Part shown: positions 56,099-64,000 of the stretch, in pieces
How positions within the stretch are numbered: the first letter of the stretch is position 1
How the letters are laid out: each line of letters opens with the position of its first letter
NCBI GenBank assembly: GCA_933207985.1
Contig: OW240912.1
Coordinates: forward strand, 80,369,211-80,433,210
Source of the DNA: Pelobates cultripes
Lineage: Eukaryota > Chordata > Amphibia > Anura > Pelobatidae
Direction of reading: 5' to 3'
DNA: 64,000 bases
Position numbers and translations under genes: made by a program
Notes under the pieces: model-generated
What the model was told of the DNA's origin: nothing
Databases searched by the model: none
The model's input: the letters and a program-made list of their open reading frames with translations, nothing else

Positions 56099-57258
56099 GA
56101 TTGGACATAGAAAAACTTATACATTTGAAATAAATGCAACTATATTAATTACAAACATTTTGCTAATATTTATGGAAATGGACTGCCAAGAGGTACTCAA
56201 GTGAAAAAGGTTGGGAACCACTGCCATACATGAAGGTGCTTCCTTCCATTATTCGATTGGTGCTAACATAACCATTTCACAATGAAAAGTAGCACCATCT
56301 GAGAGGGCTTCATTGATCTTCTCAAGTTAGGCAACATGACTAACCCAAGCTAAAGGTTAATCATATCAATTATTTCTATTACATGAAAAGAGGAAGCAAA
56401 ACAACATGGGAAACATAGATGGTGTATTTATCTTCTGATTAGCGATCAGAAGATAAATAGCGATAAAGATAAAGATAGCGAGAGCACAAGTTGAATTTTT
56501 GGGACAGTCTTAAGGTTACACAGCGCCGCCAGATTACATTCTCATGAATATTTCTTTCAGGGCTCTTCTACCCTCTGGGTCTGTGAATAGCTCACATTCT
56601 CTAATTCTGCAATTAGATACATCCTCATAGACTCAGATGAACAAGTGATATAATAAAACAGCACTGTGGTACGTTTCAGTGATGTACATCATTTGGCATG
56701 CCACCAATGTTTCTATTTGTATTTTACTTTGATACATTTACAGCTATTTTACTTGTCATGTATATGTGTTTGTGCTTAGTGGCAGACTCTAGCAAAGGCA
56801 AAAAAGGCCTTTTCACCAGCTTAAATGTTCAGATGCGTTGCAAAGTGGATACTAGTAAGTTTTTGAAGTAGTTGAATCGCCATCCCATAATCTTCCACCA
56901 TAATAACTTTATATCTGCTCATATCCCCATGACTGCCCATGCCTACAATTAAAGATCCTCTGTGCCCAATTCGTGACCCCCTGAACATCTTCCAATATTT
57001 GTTACCCACTGCTCATATCCCCCTATTTGTGATCCCCTGCCAATGAACCCCTTCCGTCCCTCTGCCAATTCAGATTTTTCTCCCCCTTGCTTGCTTTAGC
57101 AGTGTGGGCAAGTGGCACTGGAATGAGAGTGAGCATGCTCTCCCATCCTATCCACATTCTCTCTATTAGCATTCACAGCATTTGTTTCCCAATGAACCTT
57201 TCTTAGAAAGTATGCATGATCTCAGGCCTGTCATTCCAATGCAGCTAGGCTGTTCTAC
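56099..57258. other. Gene-free sequence with a hAT-like end and a perfect hairpin
   Basis: AAAGGTTGGGAACCACTG at 56198-56215 looks like the right end of a hAT element, but no left partner was found. A perfect 15-bp hairpin lies at 56425-56459. Nothing else recognised. Confidence 0.4.
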
Positions 57259-57754
57259 TTAAAGGGACACTTCACTATCCAAATATATAAATAAATGAAA
57301 ATAAAAAAAACACTGTTTAGGAGATATAAACCAAATGAAAACATGCTTGAATTCAACTATGCCTTTTTTTCATTTGGGGTATATCTAAGAACAGCTTGCA
57401 AACGCAGCAGATCTCTTGTCTGTTGCCTCTGCAAGGCCTCCCCTTCTAACCCAGCCCACACTTTCTGTGACTGTCCAATCACAGACTTCCATATGCAGCT
57501 CAAAAAGTATTTGCATGGCTGGTGCTCTGAGCAATTGCTGCCTCTTGAGTTTAGCTCCACTGAGCTAAATAATCAGGAAGTAACAAGATCAGTTGTCTGC
57601 TTGATGGCCAGGGGGTGTAACACACTTATTTATACATTTGGCAATTTCTGTTTAAATCTGCACTTTTTGTAAAATGAAAAAAGAGGACACATTCTTCATA
57701 CATAAATTAGTTCAGTAAGTTATAATGCTTTAGGACTCCGATGTGTCACTTTAG
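57259..57754. mobile_element. T2-related MITE
   Basis: Left end TTAAAGGGACACTTCACTATCC with TTAA at 57259-57262. The right end GATGTGTCACTTTAG ends in TTAG, a mutated TTAA (57751-57754). The interior resembles 29375-29477. A 125-residue open frame at 57295-57672 has no recognisable family. Confidence 0.65.
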
Positions 57755-59862
57755 TAATAATTTCATTAAACCTAATGTGGATACTTAGCAGCGTGGCATG
57801 ATTTTTTGGGGGGGATGGAGGGTGGGGCTTGCCCTGGTGCTCCTCAAGATCTGAGATGGCCTCTGAAGATGCTTTTCCAGTCTTAAGGCGGCAAAAGCAT
57901 TAAAGGAGATGTAGCTTAACAATATCTGGAGATATACCTTTGATTACCTCTGCACTGGTAAGGAATTTCCTTGACCTGAAAGCTCAGAGAAGTTTACCAT
58001 CCATAATGCCTAGATATTCTATCCTTTAAAATTCCATTATGAATGGTTCACATTCCACAATCATTTTATTGCACTGCTTTTTCTCACTCTCTATATTACT
58101 CATAGATTGCAAGATGTTTAGGGCACTGTATAACATAATTTTTAATTGTTTTTTTCTCCTTTGATTTTCTTTATATTTTTCATTAAGAAATGAATGACTG
58201 GGCGTTAATGCTTGGACATTTATGTAAAACAAATTTAATGAGAATTTTCTGACACCTACGTTGACAACTTACTTGCAAAATTAAGACCAAAAATCTTCAA
58301 CTTTATATTTTCCAAATGAACTATTCTAGCTAATTACAAATTATGTATTTTATTCTTGTCACCTTGGAAAAAAATATAGCTTGTTCAATAAACCACTAGG
58401 TTAAATAGCCTATCCTATACAATATGATAAATATACAAGGAGTGGCGTAAAAGTTCTCTGTACAAAAAGCTCATTTATCTGAGGGTGAATTCTTAAGGAA
58501 GGTGTGTCAAAAATGTGGATAATTCATATGTTCATCCTGCATCAAGTGACACCCCTTTAGTGAATGATTCTTCTTGAAAAGACAGGGCTTAAGAACAAGC
58601 AGAACAAGGTGTTGAACTTTGTCACTCCCCTCCCTCCCACACCGTCTTTTCCACCCCAAGCTAGTGTTAGATTCCAACCACCATCATCATAGACTGTAGG
58701 GAGTTGCACTGTAAACCAACAGTAGCTAAGTAGCTGATGTGTGAAACTCATGGGATAGACAAAACATACCAGTAAATGATAAAACACCTTTGGTAATTTG
58801 AGGTCATTAAGTTCTTGCTGTAATGACCTGAGCGCCTAAAAAAAGTGAGCATAATTATACAGAAGTTAATGTAGAATGGTGGAGATTTATCAAAGTGTTC
58901 TGTTATAAAAAGTAAAACAAAGCATTTAAGTGGAGAGGTCACCAATGGAATGTGCATGCTTGTTCTTTTTGTACCTTAGATCACTTTTTAGTATAGAACA
59001 GTTTAAATTGGAGATTATTCTAGGCAAATATCCCCACCCACCCTTTTCGCCTTTTCTTTATCTTGGGATATTTATCTTCATGTTTAAAATCTTTTTTTTT
59101 TTTTTTAGATGGTTGTGTGGTTATTGGTATCCTTTTTGCATTGTTATGTATCTTGTTTTTTTTTGGATATAATTATTTTATTTTTTTAAATCTCTTTTAT
59201 TGAAGTTTTGTGTTTCATATAACCGTTTATAACAAATGTATAATTGAAACAATGTGGACGCGCAGGTCCCAGGATTTATAACTTTATGCATTTGTGTACA
59301 AAGGAAATTTTCACAGGACGGACTTAACGGACATATTAGCATTATATAGCTGAGGCTGCCTGCTCTAAAAACCGCAAAGACATGTACAATTTTGGTCAGA
59401 TCACTATATGGTACCAAGCTATCTTCATCACCCTACCAATGGTACGTGGGACTATCGACCACCCCTTTGGTTATGTGTTTCTGAACGTGTCCTACAACTA
59501 ATGGGTCTTTTGGTAGTACGTGTAATTGGGCCCACTCAAGGTATGTGCCAGGTTGGGTGGATATAATTTTTAGTTCTTTTTATGTTAACCAATGTTGATT
59601 ATGCATGACATTTTGCAATTACAGTTTACGTTCACAAAGTTTCTCTATTTCTTTCAGTTTAATCCGGACCTTTTTAGTTTGCAATGGTTTTCGTTTGGTT
59701 GTATTTGATTCAACTTTGTTCTACTCTTCTTGGAATCTCCTGCTCTCATGCTCAACCTCAACCATTTGCCTCCTGTCTTTAGTAAAATTTTGGTTATTCG
59801 TTCACCAAGGCTAGAATAATCCCCAATTATAGTTAAAACAAGTATCTGGGCGCACACACAGA
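57755..59862. other. Gene-free AT-rich sequence
   Basis: No gene or bounded repeat recognised over 2.1 kb. Confidence 0.4.
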
Positions 59863-60124
59863 CAGGGCCGGCGATACCTGTTAGGCGGACTAGGCCAGGA
59901 GTGCCGGCCCCTCTCATGCTGCAGCCGCCCGAGCGCTCTGCAGAGAGCCTCAGGCTGCTGCAGCTTTGCCCGGGCTGGTGAGTCCATGAGGAAACACCGC
60001 CCGGGCGCAACATGAGGAGAGGGGCTGACAGGAGGGAAGCGCTCAGCGCTCCCTCCTGTCACTCCCTCACTGCAGCGTGGCCGAGCTCTGTATGGTCCGC
60101 GGGTACAGGGAGAATCTGTCTCCT

Positions 60125-60623
60125 ACAAGATATAAGATACACCTAGATAAAAATAACAAGAAAGGAAACAATCATAGTGAAACACCGTTTAGTAGATGGT
60201 ACCCTAAGGTGATATTGCACTCACGAAATTGTGATGAAAAACAAGCCCATCTAGATTTTCTTGGTCTTGTCAAGAAGTCTTGTGAGGAGATGATTAATGC
60301 CTCAAAATGAAGAAAAACCGAACATAGTATAGGATTGTATGGTAAAAAAGAATTACATTTTATTGGAAGCACTTACACAAGTTGTAGATAAAAACGCCCA
60401 TCAAGTAAATGTCTCCCTTGTAAGATGGTAATCAGAAGTTGCAAATACAAAGATGGCAAATCAAATAAAATAAAATCAAAACAGCTCTACGCGTTTCGTT
60501 TTTTTCGAAGCTCTGAGGAACTTCTTGTTACAACCTAGACCTTCTAAGGGAAGTAATTTTTTACCTTGTTTCATATATTTTGCTGCACTTGGGTGGTCTT
60601 CTATTAGACACGTGTTTGTATAA
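60125..60623. mobile_element. Retroposed insert with 12-bp target duplication
   Basis: 499 bp flanked by AATCTGTCTCCT at 60113-60124 and 60624-60635, interrupting the hairpin that is whole at 46759-46922. The insert contains CTCTACGCGTTTCGTTTTTT, which resembles terminal parts of Penelope-like elements. A duplication of this length fits target-primed reverse transcription. Assignment to Penelope-like elements is tentative. Confidence 0.7.
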
Positions 60624-61142
60624 AATCTGTCTCCTGTACCCAGCCGGACTAACAGGAAGTGCACACTGAGTGTGCACTTCCTTTTAGTCCGACCGGGTAC
60701 AGGAAACAAAAGCTCCCTGTACCCGTGGACCATACAGAGCTCGGCCATGCTACAACAGAGGTAGGGGAGGGGAGGGAGAAAGAAATTGACAAGGGGGGGA
60801 ATAAATTGATGGGGGGGGGAGAAAGAAATTGACTGGGGAATGAGAGTGACAAGGGAGGGGGGAGAAGAGAGTAACAAGAGAGGGGGGAGAGATTGACATC
60901 CATCACACACACACAATCACACACAATGCACCCCTTGCACACAGAAAAACACACAATGTATTACACACACAGACACACATACACAGGCAATGCAACCCTT
61001 ACACACAATGCATCCCTTACACACACAGAAACACACAATGCATTCCTTACACACACTCAATGCACCCCTTACACACACTCAATGCATCCCTTACAGACGC
61101 ACACACTGCATCCCGTAAATACACAGAAACACACCTTGCAGC

Positions 61143-61992
61143 CAGTGGTGTATCTTGGTTTTGTGCTGCCCTAGGCAGGACAAAACTCAGGCGCCCCCCC
61201 TCCCCCCGCGCCACCCCCACCCAACCCTTCCCCCCGCCCCACCTTCTAAATACACACACACACAGTCAGACACACACACATACACAAACACACACACATA
61301 CACAGTCAGAGACACACACACACTCACAAACACAGTCAGACACAAACACACACAGTCAGACACAGACACACACACAGACACAAACATACACACAGTCAGA
61401 CACACACACACAGTCAGACACACACACACACACTCACAAACACACAAACACAGTCAGACACAAACACAGTCACACACACATACACAATCAGACACAAACA
61501 CACACACAGAGTCAGGCACAAACACACACACACAGACACAAACACACACACACACACAGTCAGACACAAACACAGTCACACACACCTTTTACACAGTCGG
61601 AACACACATACACACACACGATTCGGAACACATACACACATACACACACAGTCAGACACATACACACACAGTCAGACACAAACACACACAGTCAGACACG
61701 CACACTCACAAACACAGTCAGACACAAACACAGTCAGACACACACACTCACAAACACACACACACACACACAGTCAGACACAAACACAGTCACACACACA
61801 TACACACACACACAGTCAGACACATGCACACACACACACACACACAGTCAGACACAAACACGGTCACACACACACGCATACACACATACACAGTCAGACA
61901 CGCCTTTACACACAGTCAGACACAAACACAGTCACACACACATACACACACACAGTCAGACACATACACACACACACACACACAGTCAGACA

Positions 61993-62064
<72 letters not shown>

Positions 62065-62715
62065 CACACACACACACACACACACACAGTCAGACACATA
62101 CACACACACAGTCAGACACATACACACATACACACAGTCAGACACATACACACACACAGTCAGACACATACACAGATACACACAGTCAGACACATACACA
62201 CACACAGTCAGACACAAACACACACAGACACAAACACACACACAGTCACACACACACACACACATTAACTTTTTTTAAAATTTAAATCCCCCCCCCCAAC
62301 CTCCTTACCTTTGGGAGTGCTGGGGGGGGGAGGTCTCTCTCTCCCTGGTGGTCCAGTGGCTGCAGGTCGGGCTGGGCAGCGCTGGCAGGCGGGCGGCTGG
62401 CGAGGGAGCACTTCCTATGAGCTGACTGCTCAGCTCCCTCGCGCGCCGGCTGCAGAGTGAGGCTGGGAACCGGAAGATGACGTCATCTTCCGGCTCCCAG
62501 CCTCACTCTGCGGTGCGCGAGGGAGCTGAGCAGACAGCTCAGAGGAAGTGCTCCCTCGCCCGCCTGCCAGCGCCGCCCGCCCGCTCGGGATGTCTGTTAG
62601 CCGCAAGGCTAACTAGGCATTTGCCCTGGGCATTTGGGGGGCGGCGTTTTGCCGCCCCCTGAAAAATGCCGCCCAAGGCAAATGCCTTGTTTGCCTCGCG
62701 GCTAATACGCCCCTG
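61143..62715. mobile_element. Non-autonomous hAT element nested in the larger one
   Basis: Flanked by identical 8-mers CTTGCAGC (61135-61142 and 62716-62723). Starts CAGTGGTGTATCTTGG and ends GGCTAATACGCCCCTG, then inward GGCAAATGCCTTGTTTGCC-type sequence. Most of it is a CA-rich array. A short inverted pair GGCTGGGAACCGGAAGATGA/TCATCTTCCGGCTCCCAGCC lies at about 62460-62505. No transposase. Confidence 0.88.
61251..62268. repeat. 1-kb CA-rich tandem array
   Basis: Repeated CACAGTCAGACACAAACACA-type units mixed with pure (CA)n, the longest pure run at about 61992-62062. Long Thr/His/Gln-rich open frames in two phases (402 and 376 residues) are artefacts of the repeat. Confidence 0.95.
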
Positions 62716-63274
62716 CTTGCAGCCCTTACACATACAAACACAGATTCACACAATGCATTCCTTGCACACATATCAGGACATCCCCTACACACCCCACCCC
62801 CTGTGAACAAACTCATTGGTGGAACATGAAGGTGGACCCTGGGACCCAGACCTTGAGCTGTGTAAAGGGCCCAAAAAATGGAGCTGCTTCCCGTTCTCCC
62901 AGAACATTGATTTTTGTGACCACAGTTACAAACAGCCTCCAGAGAGCCTGTTCAACACCAGACCAGTGGAGCCAGACTGCAGCTAGAGCCCATCATCATC
63001 CTCATCTGGTTGTAAGTATGCAATCTAGTATATTATTTGTGGCACTAATCTCTAATTTACCTCACATTAAAGAAACACTATAGTCCCCAGAACCACTGCA
63101 GCTTAATGTAGTGGTTCTGGTGTCTACAGCCTGTCCCTGCAGGCCTTTTAATGTAAACACGGCGGCACTGCAGCACTGGCGTTAGTTAACATGGCAGAAC
63201 ATATGTGATGTCACATGGGGGGGCGGCAAACTTTACTTTTGCCTAGGACGGCAAAAATCCTTGCACCGGCCCTG

Positions 63275-64000
63275 CAAACGGAAATAACTTATATTAATTG
63301 AATATTTATTTACAGTGTGTGTATATAATGAATGCAGAGTGTGTGTTTGTATGAATGCAGTGTATGTGATGCAGAGTGTGTGTGTGTATGTGATGCAGAG
63401 TGTGTAACCTTGGTGGGGGGAGGGCATTTTTATTATTTTTTTCTTATTATTATTATTTTAATATTACATTTTATTTTTATTTTAATATTATTTAATTTTT
63501 ATTTTATTATAATATTATTTAAATTTTTATTTAATTTTTTCGTCCCCCCTCCCTGCTTGATACATGGTTGATATTGATATTATTCCCTGGTGGTCCAGTG
63601 GATGGGCTGTGCAGAAGGGGGGCTGGGAGCAAGCTGTTACTTACCTTTACAGCAGCTCCGTTCATCTCCCTTCTCCTCTGTGCCGTTCAGCTCCAGTGTA
63701 AATCTTGCGGTCTGCGTGCGGTGTGGAGCGTTGCTATGGTAATCTGTGGCAACGCTCTGACTGCCGCGGCTCTCGCGAGACTTACACTGGAGCTGAATGG
63801 AGCTGCTGTAAAGGTAAGTAACAGCTTGCTCCCAACAGGACCGCCGGGCTTGTAATGAGCCTGGCAGTCCTGGTCTGTATTATGGCAATGTAAGACACTT
63901 AGTATAAGACGAGTGGGTCTTTTTAAGCACAAAAAATGTGTCAAAAAACTCGTCTTATACTCTAGTATATATGGTAATTGAAATTTAGAATAGGTTATAT
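63275..64000. repeat. Terminal region with a perfect 33-bp inverted repeat
   Basis: After TG- and AT-rich sequence (63310-63545), 63627-63659 is exactly complementary to 63799-63831. An inner exact pair lies at 63688-63701/63782-63795 (CAGCTCCAGTGTAA). Further on, ATAAGACGAGT (63904-63914) faces ACTCGTCTTATA (63948-63959). These look like hairpins of an unclassified DNA transposon running off the window end. Confidence 0.6.

Larger units (their letters stand above)
59863..63274. mobile_element. Large non-autonomous hAT element with two nested insertions
   Basis: Ends CAGGGCCGGCGATACC and CCTTGCACCGGCCCTG, flanked by 8-mers CACACAGA (59855-59862) and CAAACGGA (63275-63282) that agree at 6 of 8. 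Left to right it contains the GC-rich CCGCCCGGGCG region, the hairpin split by an insert (60125-60623), a purine-rich tract (60755-60895), a CA-rich array split by another hAT element (61143-62715), then the segment 62716-63274 nearly identical to inverted 45531-46090. No transposase. Confidence 0.8.

Noticed and set aside
57295..57672. 125-codon open frame with several cysteines
   Set aside because: Lies inside a T2-related MITE and matches no family I know.
61060..62285. Open frames of 402 and 376 codons
   Set aside because: They are translations of the CA-rich tandem array in two phases (Thr/His/Gln/Ser repeats) and have no gene structure.

Overview
This is vertebrate genomic DNA, most likely from a frog (anuran amphibian). 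It carries one host gene that I can support, a single-exon MID1IP1 coding region, in a long stretch of transposon-rich, mostly non-coding DNA. The amphibian call rests on many MITEs of the TTAA-flanked T2/Kolobok type known from frogs (ends beginning TTAAAGG, subterminal CACTATAG). It is supported by DIRS retroelements, Tc1-type transposons, L2/CR1-type LINEs and probable Penelope-like fragments in one locus. I cannot name the species.

Layout. 1-19 kb: AT-rich, gene-free DNA with T2 MITEs, small hAT MITEs with recognisable 8-bp target duplications, a 1-kb hAT-like element (9105-10107) and copies of an 80-bp MITE. 19.3-24.0 kb: a fold-back element carrying an inserted DIRS retrotransposon, with reverse transcriptase/RNase H (two stop codons), an open tyrosine recombinase, inverted terminal repeats and an internal complementary region. 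26.1-30.7 kb: a long inverted repeat, a Tc1-family element (26531-28091) whose transposase has DD37E spacing and one in-frame stop, and a decayed second Tc1-like element split by a MITE. 33.1-33.4 kb: a promoter-like patch. 33.7-37.3 kb: a second fold-back copy broken by a 5'-truncated LINE, itself split by a MITE, and by further insertions. 40.8-42.9 kb: MID1IP1 with a TATA-like upstream region, two tandem ATGs and a 3' UTR ending near an AATAAA. 45.0-47.2 and 59.9-63.3 kb: two large non-autonomous hAT elements sharing the same interior in opposite orientations, the second holding two further insertions. 50.0-51.9 kb: a 2-kb minisatellite of 40-bp units. 53.9-56.1 kb: a TG-rich array interrupted by a solo LTR and a T2 MITE.

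Apart from MID1IP1 all coding potential belongs to mobile elements, and only the DIRS recombinase frame is open over its expected length. MID1IP1 products control polymerisation of acetyl-CoA carboxylase and bind the microtubule-associated protein MID1. Nothing else in the window is evidently linked to it in function. The clearest biology here is the layered history of transposon insertions, much of which can be ordered from target-site duplications.
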